Origin: Megalonaias nervosa
Taxonomy: Eukaryota; Mollusca; Bivalvia; Unionida; Unionidae
NCBI GenBank assembly: GCA_016617855.1
Contig: JAECUM010004923.1
Span: 1-64,000, forward strand
DNA length: 64,000 bases
Direction of reading: 5' to 3'
Of this stretch, positions 42,033 through 51,802 are shown in pieces; position 1 is the stretch's first letter; each line of letters starts with the position of its first letter. Position numbers and translations under genes: made by a program. Below the pieces are notes generated by a model. It saw only the letters and a list, made by a program, of their open reading frames with translations, was not told the DNA's origin and made no database searches.

Positions 42033-42071
42033 TTCTCTTTTCGAGAGAAGTGGATGATCCTGAAAAGGACC
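42033..42071 (-). terminator. Histone-type 3' stem-loop plus downstream element (B, 42158 gene)
   Basis: On the minus strand GGTCCT-TTTC-AGGATC (42071-42056), a 6-bp stem with one G-T pair, then ATCCACTT and CTCTCGAAAAGAGAAAG (42049-42033). The downstream element is fully kept. Confidence 0.75.
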
Positions 42072-42157
42072 GTTTGATGTTTGTTTTTAAAATTAACAAA
42101 GTCAGGAACGGGAAGTAATGAGCTTTATCTGCCTTATCCTTTTGCCACGGCCAAGGC

Positions 42158-42702
42158 CTACTTCTGGACCTGCTCCTGTCGATATTTGGTAGAAATCACT
42201 AGGGTAGGTACCTCAGGCGTAGTAGGTGTGTGAAAAGGATTGGGTAGTTTGGATCGAGAAGGTCTTTTTCTCCTGGGTTGAAATAGAGAAGCCTGATACG
42301 TTTGTTTCAGATTCCTAACTCTGCCAAAATGTCTAAGAGTACCGTCACCGTTTGACTTTCACCGTCCTCCTTCTCTCCTAGACCTTTTTTCTTCTCTGAT
42401 TCTTCTTCTTCCTGTCGTTTCCTTCTTGCCTCTTCATCTTCTCGCTGTTGCTGTTGAAGGAGAAAAGCTTGTTCTGCTACTTTCTGCTGTTGCAAAAATT
42501 TCTCCAATTCTTCTTTCTGTCTCTGTTTAAAATCCTCGAAGTGTGGTAAGGAATGAGAAGGTGGCGGAGGTGCTGGTACCAGAACAAATTCTTGCGAAGA
42601 AGAGAGAAAATCCACTAAATCCCAATTAAAATTGGTCTCTTCTGGAAGTAGGACCGTCTTGGTTTTGGTAGCCGCTGATATGCAATCACTTCTGGTCTCC
42701 AT
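42158..42702 (-). pseudogene. Gln/Glu-rich coiled-coil protein with basic tail and histone-type 3' end (B)
   Basis: ATG at 42702, open for 131 codons to 42307: an N-terminal region with NWDLVDFLSSSQEF, a Pro-rich segment, then a Gln/Glu/Arg coiled coil (FLQQQKVAEQAFLLQQQQRE). The next frame continues with an Arg-rich tail (QPRRKRPSRSK) to a TAG at 42158, so a one-base slip near 42310 is likely. The relic at 14570-14960 is homologous. TATA (CTATATAGG) is near 42790, now beside a SINE. Confidence 0.6.
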
Positions 42703-42799
42703 GGCCGGTGCACCCTAGTTCATCGTCTTCTTAGTTTCCGTCATGTTCTAACTGTGTCGCATGAATTCACTGCGCAGAGACGCTAGCGCACCTATATAG

Positions 42800-43115
42800 C
42801 GCTCCGGTGGCCTAGTGGTTAGAGCGTCCGCCTCGGATGCGGGAGGTCGTGGGTTCGATCCCCGGTCGAGTCATACCAATGACTTACAAAAATGGTACTA
42901 ACAGCTGCCTCGCTTGGCGCTCAGCATTAAGAGGTTAGTGTTAGGACTGGTCGGCCTGGTGTCAGGATAATGTGACTGGGTGGGACATCATGCTACATGT
43001 CTGCGGCATGATGCCCCAGTGCTAGACATCACTATAAACTGCCACACTGCAGACATCGTAGCGATATGACTGAAAAATTGTTAAAGCTCCGTTAAAAATC
43101 ATAATCACATCACAT
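42800..43115 (+). mobile_element. tRNA-derived SINE
   Basis: The tRNA-like head has A box TGGCCTAGTGG (42808-42818) and B box GGTTCGATCCC (42852-42862) with an anticodon-like stem-loop between them. An unrelated body follows, ending in an ATAATCACATCACATC tail. CCTATATAG flanks it on both sides (42791-42799 and 43116-43124), a perfect 9-bp target duplication. Acceptor-stem pairing is poor, so it is not a functional tRNA gene. Confidence 0.85.
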
Positions 43116-43392
43116 CCTATATAGGGAATGTGACGTCACAGGTAGCTCTCTTCGGATTGGAAGACTAACTCAGCCCTGTGACTGGATTTTTCAACGCGCG
43201 TTTGGATTGGCGAAAGAACTCAATCCGTTTCGATCCGCTCTTCCATAATAAATAACCGCGGTTCACTTCATTCCCTTAACCTGTTCTCGTCACAAGATGT
43301 GGGCTAACGTAGAATTGTCTACCCTCCTATCGTAGATGCTGTTCCACCCGGACTATGCCATGTAGGTCAAATCATCATCGACTATCACCTAC

Positions 43393-43530
43393 ATGACTGA
43401 TACAGCCCTTTGGAAACGAAGGATCTATGTGAAAAAACAAGGCTGTCTGAAGAGTATCGTTATCTACGGTCCAGACGTCAGACAAAGTTTGAGAAAGAGA
43501 AGAAGATCCGTGCGATGCCCTCTATGTTAA
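43393..43530 (+). CDS. 45-residue basic protein ending CxxC, with histone-type 3' end (B)
   Basis: ATG at 43393, stop TAA at 43528. WKRRIYVKKQGC, an Arg-rich middle (LRKRRRSVR) and the final CPLC match the relic at 15497-15610. The real start may lie upstream, but the frame is closed by a TAG near 43360. Very basic, so DNA binding is likely, comparable to small core or protamine-like proteins. It points toward the right end of B and is followed by a stem-loop at 43558. Confidence 0.55.
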   Translation: MTDTALWKRRIYVKKQGCLKSIVIYGPDVRQSLRKRRRSVRCPLC

Positions 43531-43557
43531 CGGAAAAGTGTTAACAAAAAACCCAAA

Positions 43558-43590
43558 GGCCCTTTTCAGGGTCACTGCATTGCCTCGAAC
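43558..43590 (+). terminator. Histone-type 3' stem-loop with weakened downstream element (B, right end)
   Basis: CCCAAA then GGCCCT-TTTC-AG and GGTC (43558-43573), a 6-bp stem with one G-T pair, then CACTGCA and GCCTCGAACGGATT, where the usual GAAAAGA core has become GAACGGA. It belongs to the 43393 gene and is also the start of the terminal repeat. Confidence 0.75.
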
Positions 43591-43599
43591 GGATTTTTG

Positions 43600-43619
43600 A
43601 TTTCTCTCTCTCTCTCCTC

Positions 43620-43666
<47 letters not shown>

Positions 43667-43667
43667 T
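43600..43667. repeat. (CT)n microsatellite
   Basis: About 65 bases of CT with a short CCCCTCCC interruption, inside the right terminal repeat of Polinton B. Confidence 0.9.
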
Positions 43668-43689
43668 CTTTGTCTATATCTATGTCTAT

Positions 43690-43806
43690 CAAGTCCCGCA
43701 CCGCCAAGCTTTATTATTCGTAGTTTCTGAACTAGCTGAACTTACCCGCCACCTGCTACCCGCTTCGTTTTCCCCGCTGTCCCTGTTTGGCAGGATTGAG
43801 GTCAGC
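43690..43806. repeat. Right terminal repeat of Polinton B, first part (continues at 63965-64000)
   Basis: TTATTATTCGTA, GCTGTCCCTGTTTGG and GATTGAGGTCAGC match the reverse complement of 26240-26350. The repeat is interrupted by Polinton D and resumes at 63965 with TCAGCCACTTGCAACATTGTT. Confidence 0.75.
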
Positions 43807-44008
43807 AGTAGTAAGGGAAAAGGCTGGTTCTGGCCCAGAGACTCCCTAAAACACCCCCAAACAAATACGGATCGGGGGGTGGGTCCCCACCACCACCCCC
43901 GCCACCACCCACCGCCATTACCCACCACCACCACCCACCCCCCGATCCGTATTTGTTTGGAGGCATTTTAGGATCTCGGATCCATAACCAGCCTTTTCCC
44001 TTACTACT
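43807..44008. repeat. Imperfect palindrome (fold-back) forming the outer 202 bases of the left terminal repeat
   Basis: The outer arm AGTAGTAAGGGAAAAGGCTGG is inverted at 43988-44008, and the middle segment CAAACAAATACGGATCGGGG is inverted at about 43935-43960. The two arms differ in a block (TCTGGCCCAGAGACT versus ATGGATCCGAGATC). The centre is a C/A-rich tract. The right terminal repeat has the same structure at 63764-63964. Confidence 0.8.
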
Positions 44009-44122
44009 GAAGATTTCACCAACATTATAAAGTTCACACAAAATTTCATTTGTCGGATTATTTATAAAGTTCACACAAATTTCATACTTTCTTGATAATT
44101 GTTTTCAAATCAGGCAAAGATA

Positions 44123-44346
44123 GGGAATTTCCAATAGATTTTCTAGAATGTTCTAGAATCAGGCAGAAGATAGGGAATTTCCAGATTGATTCAATCACGT
44201 GATTTTGTAGAATGTTCTAGATCAGGTAAAAAATAGAGAATTTCCAAACGGGTTTTCCAGAACAGCAGTATAAAAGGCGGTCAGAATTTTCTTCTAGCCA
44301 TTGCACTGCTGCACTTCAAGAGGACATCTTCACCGAGCGAACAGGT
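44123..44346 (+). promoter_or_regulatory. Inward stress-type promoter in left terminal repeat: kappa-B-like, HSE-like, E-box, TATA, splice donor
   Basis: GGGAATTTCC, a perfect kappa-B palindrome, at 44123-44132 and 44173-44182, with a third altered copy at 44236. TTCTAGAATGTTCTAGAA at 44141-44158 gives four alternating heat-shock-element units; weaker copies lie at 44205-44222 and 44255-44262. CACGTG is near 44197. TATAAAAGG is at 44269-44277. About 70 bases later CAG/GTAATT (44342-44350) looks like a 5' splice site. Motifs are read directly; function is inferred. Confidence 0.65.
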
Positions 44347-44404
44347 AATTGAAAATTTTCAAACATTTATAAACTTTAGACAAAATTTCATACCCTATCA
44401 TTAT

Positions 44405-44720
44405 CATACTTTTTTTTGATAATCTTTTTCGTACCTGCCGACTCTCATTGGTAGAATATCTGTTAACATACTGTCAATAGTACGAAACTCGCGTATTAAA
44501 TCGTCCATATCATATTTTATACCCCGTAAGTAAGATCGTATCTGATCAAGTAATTTTTTATAGGTGATACTAGCTATTTTGCAGGAATTTTTTTTTAGTC
44601 ACAAACCGAGGTTCAATTTTTTTACACGCTGTTGAAAGAGAAACACCAACGCCTGATATTAGCAAAAATGGATTCAATGATGCTCCACTTGAAATTATAC
44701 CAGAGTCAGTCATCAATAAC
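44405..44720 (-). pseudogene. Hydrophobic-segment Polinton protein on the opposite strand of D, frameshifted
   Basis: A hydrophobic stretch (SLNPFLLISGVGVSLSTACKK, about 44620-44690) is followed, after a slip in an A-run near 44590, by a soluble helical domain with YKKLLDQIRSYLRGIKYD and a final YEKDYQKKV, stop at 44405. I recall the pairing of such a segment with a SYLRG-type helical domain in animal Polintons. The start is unclear. It points toward the left end. Confidence 0.5.
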
Positions 44721-45037
44721 GGTAAATATGATATTATTCGAAGTATTTTGTTGTAGTATTTATAACATTTTTTCACGCACCAAAGTTTTTTATGATAATA
44801 TCCGTAATATTTCATTAGAGCGTCCACATCTTGTTTTGGAATTTCTTTTCAAATGTGATTGAAATCAACTATACTTTTTTTCATTATATGATATTTGTTT
44901 ACAATAGTGGTTTGATTAAGTGATTAATCGTCTGATCAATAATCCGCTCGAATTTGAACGACGATTAGCAAATTTAACGGTTGGGCCGATTAGAAGTAAG
45001 TTAGAAGATATAACGAAAAAATTGAAGAATCGGAAGA

Positions 45038-46012
45038 TGTTACGTATCGGCTCGTTCAAAGTAACACAAAGAAAGAGTGAAGACAACAAGCTTTGTAAAT
45101 TTTAACAAAAATAATTTATTTCCCTAGAAAACACGGTGAAAAGGTAAATAGATGAAACAAGACTTACGATTTACGAAGAAGATTCCAAACATTTGTTCTA
45201 AAGTTATGAAAACACAAGTCCTGTGAATAAACAGTTCTAATTTGATATAGTCTGAATCTCAGTTCCGTTCCAAGATGGCGGATGATGACGTCAGACGAAG
45301 GCTAACACAAAATGTCCAGAATTTTCACTGTGAAAGCACAATTTGAATTGTTCTGCTTCCAATTTAGAAGTAATTTCAACAAATGTCTTTGTCCAAAGCC
45401 AGTAGGGCTGTTCTCCAGGGAAAATAATTATTTAGAAAGTAGATGAAGTACAGCTACCACCACTAACAACACACATGTTGTTCCTAACACGTACGAATGA
45501 ACAAACACCTCTTTCCAGCACAGAAATACCTTTTCCTTAAGGTATTAGAAACTCTGTAAGATGTTATGATGTGACTCTCAAGTATAACTGACTACGATTA
45601 CGACTTTGACTACGACTGACTAAACATTTCTTACAGGTAACTGAGCATTTAAAATAAGCTAATGCGTCATTACATGTACACACGCATGAAAGACACGTGT
45701 GATTTCGAAATCACTACAATGCGTAAACAAGTATTATTTTGAAATAACGTGGTCACAGCCAATCATTTACATAGCTCTTTCTCACTGTTTACTTGATACG
45801 AAAAACCGTCATGCAAAAATCGTGCTTACACGAGTCACATTTAAGTTTTAAATAAATAGGATGTTTTTAACAAACTATTAGACCTTGCTAACGTAATCAT
45901 CACCATAATAATAATAACATTTAGTGATATAAAAACAAAATAAAAAATGAAACAAAGGATTAGAAGAATTTAAATTTTAACTCATATGTAATATAACTAC
46001 AGGGTCGTAACA
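45038..46012 (-). repeat. 3' LTR of the gypsy element
   Basis: 975 bp, TGTTACG to CGTAACA. Only scattered single-base differences from the other LTR are visible by eye, which suggests a recent insertion. The purine-rich tract (CTTTATGGGGGAAAGTG on the minus strand, 46013-46029) abuts it. Confidence 0.9.
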
Positions 46013-46154
46013 CTTTCCCCCATAAAGAAAAAAGAGATTTATGTAATAAAGCTTTCTTTTTTACCAGATGTAAATTATACATGAGGTAAAAAAAACATTT
46101 ACATAAGAAGAACTCTTATGAATCTACACAAAGGTGTATATGAAAATGGCATTT

Positions 46155-47702
46155 CTATACACGGGAAAGTGCGTCTGCAATTAAATTATCTTTTCCTCTA
46201 ATATGCCTGATGTAAAGATTGTACTCTTGCAAAAATAAACTCCACCTCAATAGTCTTTGATTCTTATTTTTCATTCTGCTGATGAAAGTAAGGGGGTTGT
46301 GATCACTAAACACAACAACCGGAGAAGGAGCCGAGCTAACATAAACTTCAAAATGCTGTAATGCCAGTATTAAAGCTAAGCATTCCTTCTCGATTGTTGA
46401 GTAGTTTCTTTGGTGTTTATTTAATTTCTTAGAAGTAACACACTGGGTGTTCTACACCGTTTTTGTCATCTTGAAGCAGAACTGCTCCAACCCCAACATC
46501 ACTTGCATCCACAGAAAGTTTGAATGGTTGACTGAAATCTGGAGCTGTTAAAACTGGTGTACTTTTAAGTATGGCTTTTAATCTATCGAAAACCTCTTGA
46601 CATTTTCCAGTCCAAAGAAACTTGTTTTTCTTTCTCAACAAGTTTGTCAGAGGTTCAACAATATCGGAAAAATTAGAACAAAATTTGCGATAGTACCCAG
46701 CCATACCCAAAAATCGCATCAGCTGTTTTTTACTGACAGGCACAGGAAATTCAGAAATAGCCTTGACCTTAGCATCTATAGGTTTAATTTGACCATGTCC
46801 CACAATATGTCCTAGAAAAGTAACACACGCACGGCAGAACTCACTTTTAGATAAATTAATAGTCAAATTTGCATCCGTGAGTCTGTCGAAGAACTTCCGA
46901 ATCGTGGCTAGATGTTCTTTCCAGGTGTTGTTGTAGATGATGACATCATCAATATAGGCCTCACAATTGTCTAGACCAGAAGTAATCATATTCATAAGGC
47001 GTTGAAAAGTACTTGGAGAACCCTTCATCCCAAATGGCATTACTTTATACTGGTAGAGTCCATCTGGAGTCACAAATGCCGAAATTTCTTTTGCTCTTTC
47101 CGTTAATGGAATTTGCCAAAACCCTTCAGAAGGTCGAATTTAGTGACGTATTTGGCATTTCCAATTTTGTCGATACAATCGTCGATTCTTGGCAATGGAA
47201 ATGAGTCTGTTTTTGTCACACTGTTCACCTTCCTGTAATCCGTACACATTCGGAAAGTTTTATCCGGTTTCGGAACAAGAATGCACGGTGAACTCCAATC
47301 ACTCTTACTGGGCTCTATAAAATCATTTTCCAGTAAATACTGAATCTCTTTTTTCATGTATTCCTGTTTAAAAGGATTCATCCTGTATGGGTGTTGTTTC
47401 ATGGGTTTCGAATCTACTATTTCAACGTCGTGAAAAATTTTGTTTGTCCTTGTAGGTATGTCTGGAAACAAGTGTTCATATTCAGACAATAATTGTTTAA
47501 GTTCACTTTTTTCTTGATTTTGTAAATGAGAAAGTTTCTGGTCTAGATTTTCCATAACTTCCGAATTCCGAAGACTTGTTGTTCCAAGATTAGTAGAATC
47601 CAACTGAATTCCTTCATTCAAATCCTCAGCTGGTGGGACAGGTACAACTAAATTAATTTCATTATTTACTTGGCTATTTCTTTTAAAATAATAGTACTCC
47701 AT
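46155..47702 (-). pseudogene. Gypsy reverse transcriptase-RNase H
   Basis: Starts near 47702 (MEYYYFKRN) directly after the integrase frame. Fingers/palm motifs: HPYRMNPFKQEY, DWSSPCILVPKPD, VTKFDLLKG, VTPDGLYQYKVMPFGMK, and catalytic AYIDDVIIY (YxDD). RNase H: LSVDASDVGVGAVL, ECLALILALQHF and a DNLIADALSRV end at 46155. A lost T near 47113 and a two-base loss near 46430 break the frame. The same region in the relic at 8400-11745 is more decayed. Confidence 0.9.
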
Positions 47703-47710
47703 TAATTTAC

Positions 47711-49663
47711 TTAGACTTGAGTACTAATATTATAATTTAACTCATTCATTTTCTTCTTTACTTTGTAAGGGCCATAAAATCTAACTTGAAGAAAATTCTG
47801 CAGAATGAGCAAGAGAGAATGGACTTTATTACAGGACTCAAAAATTCTCTCTAGTAAACTTTGGTGAAACCATAGTTTCACTTTTGACTTGAACTGCAGA
47901 ATACCAAATTCAAGTGTAACAAGCTGGAACATACCAGACTTGAAATTTGACCTTTGACCAGACTGAACAAATTTGAGAAGGCCAAATTGAGTCAAATTCC
48001 TCAACGGAATTATCTCTGGAAAACTTGTTGACGCACACTTGATGGTCAACAAATTTTGGTTACCTGATTTGGTCTTTGGTAAAGGACTAACACAATCTCC
48101 CATAGTTCTACTGAATGGTTCGTCAAATGCAGGAATTGGTTGCAGATGAGCTTTAGGTATCTTTCGATTTGGTTTTTCTACAATTTGACAAGTATGACAA
48201 GATCTACAAAACTTGCACACATCACTTTTAATTTTTGGCCAATAGAAGTGAGTCAAGATCTTGTGATACGTTTTATTTATCCCTAAATGACCAGCCATAG
48301 GAGTTTCTTGGGCCAAACTAAGTATTTCCTGTCTGTAAGGTTTCGGAACCACAATCTGATATTTTACTGACCATTCGTCACTAGCAGGTACTTCGAGAGG
48401 TCTCCATTTTCTCATGAGAACTCTATTTTTAATGAAGTAACAGACAGGTACTTCAGTTGCTTCTTTTTCACTAACGGCCCGCTGAAACAAACAGGAGATC
48501 TCAGGATCCTTCTCCTGTTCGACGACAAGTGATTGTCGTTTATCAGCCTGATTAGATAAAAGAGAATGAGTATTCAAAAGAGGATCACTATGATCAATAC
48601 CTTTTGACTGATCCAAATTAGAAGTGAAAGTGACCTCATCAAAAGCCTGATCAATACATGTGTCAGCTAAAGGAATACATTTCTTATCAAAATCATTCTC
48701 AAGAGCTTTCTTTGCCATAGCTCTGGTAACTGCACAAGCTGGGAATAAATCAGGGATTTCTTTTTCAATAGGATCAACTTTCTGATCCAAAGAAGGCTTG
48801 TCAGTTACAAGTGGATTAACCACAACCTTGTCTCCAGCTAGGTCATTGCCTAGCAACAAATGAATGCCCTCAACGGGTAAGGTAGACACTACACCGACTG
48901 TCACAGGTCCTGAAACTAAGTCTGATGACAAATTAACAGAATGGAGAGGAACATAAACAAAGCCGCACTCTACTCCCTGAATGAGAACACTCTCATTAGA
49001 ACAGGTCTTCTCAGAAGAAGGCAAAATACCTGAAACTAAAAGACTCTGAGAAGCTCCTGTATCCCTCAAAATTTTAATAGGGATAGGATTGGCCAAATCA
49101 ACCAAGAGTGATATAGAACCCTTCGACATGAATGGTTCAAAATTCTCCATGACACAATCAGACTGAGGTTTTTCAAACCCAACAAATGTATTGTTTTCAA
49201 TACATGACCGTGACCTTGACCTCTTAGAAATAAGAGCATTTGGGATAGGTCTATCTTGATTCTGATGCCTATATTTCAATTTGAAGCAATAAGAAATGAC
49301 GTGTCCTTTTTTCTTGCAATAGGTACACGTAGGAATAGACAAGGATTTTGAATCAAGTCTCTCAGAGGCTTGATTTTTAGAATTTGTGCCAGATTGAGTT
49401 TTACTGAGAGTCGTATTTGGTTGAAACACCTTTCTATCAGTAGACTGCTGAGTGAAAGATTTGCTTACAGCAGGAACTTTATGAGTTAAGGAATACTTAT
49501 CAGCAGCAAGAGCAGCATTTTCCAAGGTTTTGACCTCATGATCTTCAAGGTGATTTTTGATATCACTAGGAATACAGTTTTTAAACTCTTCAAGTAATAC
49601 CAGTTGTTCGAGTCTTTCATAATCATGTTCAATTTTCTCAGACAGACACCATCTCTTGAACAA
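47711..49663 (-). pseudogene. Gypsy Gag C-terminus, protease and integrase (truncated core)
   Basis: A 650-codon open frame. The first 100 residues are the rest of Gag. A zinc knuckle CTYCKKKGHVISYC follows; the protease has RDTGASQSLL; the integrase HHCC finger is HLGINKTYHKILTHFYWPK with CRSCHTC; the core then shows FPEIIPLRN, SNFKSGMF and LERI-type remnants but lacks the stretch that should carry parts of the DDE site. The frame ends GPYKVKKKMNEL, a typical integrase C-terminal segment. The core deletion makes the copy non-autonomous. Confidence 0.8.
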
Positions 49664-50621
49664 CTGTTCTTTTTCTCTAGCAAATTCAACATAAGTGTGT
49701 CTAGTTTCTTTTTGTAGTTTCTGAACTTTTGCCGATAAGCCTCAGGGATTAATTCATAACCCTTCAAGATGCATTCCTTAACCAAATCGTAATCAGAACT
49801 TTGTTGTACTGACAGAGATATATAGATCTCTCTGGCCTTGCCATGGAGTACGCTTTGCAATAATTGAGTCCAATACTCTTGGCCATTTCGAATTCTCAGC
49901 GACTTTTTCAAAATGAATAAAATATTTGTCTACTTCCTTTTCACTAAAAGGGGGAACTAACTTCCTAAAATGTTAAAATTTGAATTTGCACGGGAAATGG
50001 AATCGTGCCTGTCACTTGCCAGATCCAATTCTTTCATTTTAATTTGCATCTGTCTCTCTCTCTCCCTTTCTTCAAATTGCATTTGTTCCTTTTGTAATTC
50101 CATTTGCCTTTCTTTTTCCCTTTCTTCTATTTGTCTTTGTTTTTCCCTTTCTTCAATTTGTATTTGTTCCTTTTGCAATTCTAATTGTCTTTCTTTTTCC
50201 CTTTCTTCTAATTGTATTTGTTCCTTTTGCAATTCTAATTGCCTTTCTTTTTCTCTTTCTTCTAATTGCATTCGTCTTTCCTGTCTATCTTTCTCCTCCT
50301 TTTCAGATTGTAATCTCATTTGTTCTTTTTGATTCTGAAGCTCGAGCTTCCTTAACTCTATTTCCATTTTTTTTTATTTTTAGTTCTATTTTCTTACTGT
50401 CAGAGTCTGTCATAGACTTACTGACCGATGCCAAAACACTTTGGTCAAAAATATTCTGTCCTACCAAATATTGAATTAATGTTTTTGATTTCTTGCTTTG
50501 TCAAGGAAGCTTTTGCTTCAGAAAGATCGTACTTTCTGGCAAGTTCAAACAACTCCTCCTCCTTCAAACTATCCAACTGTTGTTGAGTTGGACTAGAAAG
50601 AAAACTCTCCACTTTTGACAT
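49486..50621 (-). pseudogene. Gypsy Gag, frameshifted
   Basis: ATG at 50621 (MSKVESFLSSPTQQQLDSL). A long coiled coil of repeated EEREKERQ-type heptads occupies 49957-50367, followed by a capsid/SCAN-like region (EYWTQLLQSVLHGKAREIYI) at 49700-49900. Frames change near 50440, 49955 and 49720, and the last part overlaps the next frame. Provides the structural protein of the element. Confidence 0.75.
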
Positions 50622-50724
50622 TCTTAAAGCCTGTTGTTTTCACTAAAATTTCAAATAAAATGAACCAGGGAATTTAAATTTCAATTTTTAGCCAATTTCA
50701 TATATCAGCCAAATTCATATATCC

Positions 50725-50744
50725 AATCCCGGACGAGCAACCCA
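50725..50744 (-). promoter_or_regulatory. Primer-binding site, likely tRNA-Pro
   Basis: On the minus strand, nine bases after the 5' LTR, TGGGTTGCTCGTCCGGGATT. Apart from a change just after TGG it is complementary to the 3' end typical of metazoan tRNA-Pro (recalled, not searched). Position and the TGG start are as expected for LTR elements. Confidence 0.55.
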
Positions 50745-50753
50745 ATTTCTTTA

Positions 50754-51729
50754 TGTTACGTATCGGCTCGTTCAAAGTAACACAAAGAAAGAGTGAAGAC
50801 AACAAGCTTTGTAAATTTTAACAAAAATAATTTATTTCCCTAGAAAACACGGTGAAAAGGTAAATAGATGAAACAAGACTTACGATTTACGAAGAAGATT
50901 CCAAAAATTTGTTCTAAAGTTGTGAAAACACATAAGTCCTGTGAATAAACAGTTCTAATTTGATATAGTCTGAATCTCAGTTCCGTTCCAAGATGGCGGA
51001 TGATGACGTCAGACGAAGGCTAACACAGAATGTCCAGAATTTTCACTGTAAAGCACAATTTGTATTGTTCTGTTCCGATTTAGAAGTAATTTCATCAAAT
51101 GTCTTTGTCCAAAGCCAGTAGGGCTGTTCTCCAGGGAAAATAACTATTTAGAAAGTAGATGAAATACAGCTACCACCACTAACAACACACATGTTGTTCC
51201 TAACACGTACGAATGAACAAACACCTCTTTCCAGCACATAAATACCTTTTCCTTAAGGTATTAGAAACTCTGTAAGATGTTATGATGTGACTCTCAAGTA
51301 TAACTGACTACGATTACGACTTTGACTACGACTGACTAAACATTTCTTACAGGTAACTGAGCATTTAAAATAAGCTAATGCGTCATTACATGTACACACG
51401 CATGAAAGACACGTGTGATTTCGAAATCACTACAATGCGTAAACAAGTATTATTTTGAAATAACGTGGTCACAGCCAATCATTTACATAGCTCTTTCTCA
51501 CTGTTTACTTGATACGAAAAACCGTCATGCAAAAATCGTGCTTACAAGAGTCACATTTAAGTTTTAAATAAATAGGATGTTTCTAACAAACTATTAGACC
51601 TTGCTAACATAACCATCACCATAACAATAATAACATTTAGTGATATAAAAACAAAATAAAAAAATGAAACAAAGGATTAGAAGAATTTAAATTTTAACTC
51701 ATATGTAATTTAACTACAGGGTCGTAACA
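50754..51729 (-). repeat. 5' LTR of the gypsy element
   Basis: 976 bp, TGTTACG to CGTAACA, near-identical to the LTR at 45038. It includes a GATGACGTCAGA (CRE-like) site near 51000, also present in the other LTR, in the region where a promoter would be expected. Confidence 0.9.
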
Positions 51730-51802
51730 ATGTAGTTAAGGAGATTTTGAGGAAAGAATCTTATCCAAGAGCATTATCACAATTTGAAAGGGACTTATAA
51801 AA

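Larger units (their letters stand above)
43807..44350 (+). repeat. Left terminal inverted repeat of Polinton D
   Basis: Matches the reverse complement of about 63383-63964 nearly base for base, including the promoter motifs and the splice-donor-like CAGGTAA end. The right copy is longer mainly because it has three copies of a 37-base unit (GAACTTTATAAATAATCCGA core) where the left has two. Confidence 0.9.
45038..51729 (-). mobile_element. Ty3/gypsy-type LTR retrotransposon with integrase before reverse transcriptase (Gmr1-like order)
   Basis: Two nearly identical LTRs (45038-46012 and 50754-51729), each TGTTACG...CGTAACA. Reading on the minus strand: primer-binding site, gag, zinc knuckle, protease, integrase zinc finger and core, then reverse transcriptase and RNase H, then a purine tract next to the left LTR. 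This integrase-first order is known for Gmr1-like gypsy elements. The internal genes carry frameshifts and an integrase deletion. No clean target duplication is seen; ATGT occurs at both junctions but also inside the element. Confidence 0.85.
44923..51800 (+). pseudogene. Unknown Polinton D gene, split by the gypsy insertion
   Basis: The 5' part (44923-45037) reads LINNPLEFERRLANLTVGP and then SKLEDITKK. The 3' part (51730-51800) reads VKEILRKESYPRAL and ends FERDL. The two parts join across the insertion with a slip in a preceding A-run. A possible splice acceptor (TTTACAATAG) lies at about 44897-44906. Helical; family unknown. Confidence 0.45.

Noticed and set aside
42800..42875. tRNA gene (A and B boxes, anticodon-like loop)
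   Set aside because: Acceptor arms do not pair, the sequence runs into a SINE body, and a 9-bp target duplication flanks the whole unit.
47113..47113. Programmed frameshift in the gypsy reverse transcriptase
   Set aside because: The slip lies inside a conserved motif, with a second loss downstream; ordinary mutation or sequencing error is more likely.
49970..50332. Cys/Ser/Leu-rich plus-strand frame
   Set aside because: Antisense of the repeated Glu/Arg/Gln coiled coil of Gag.
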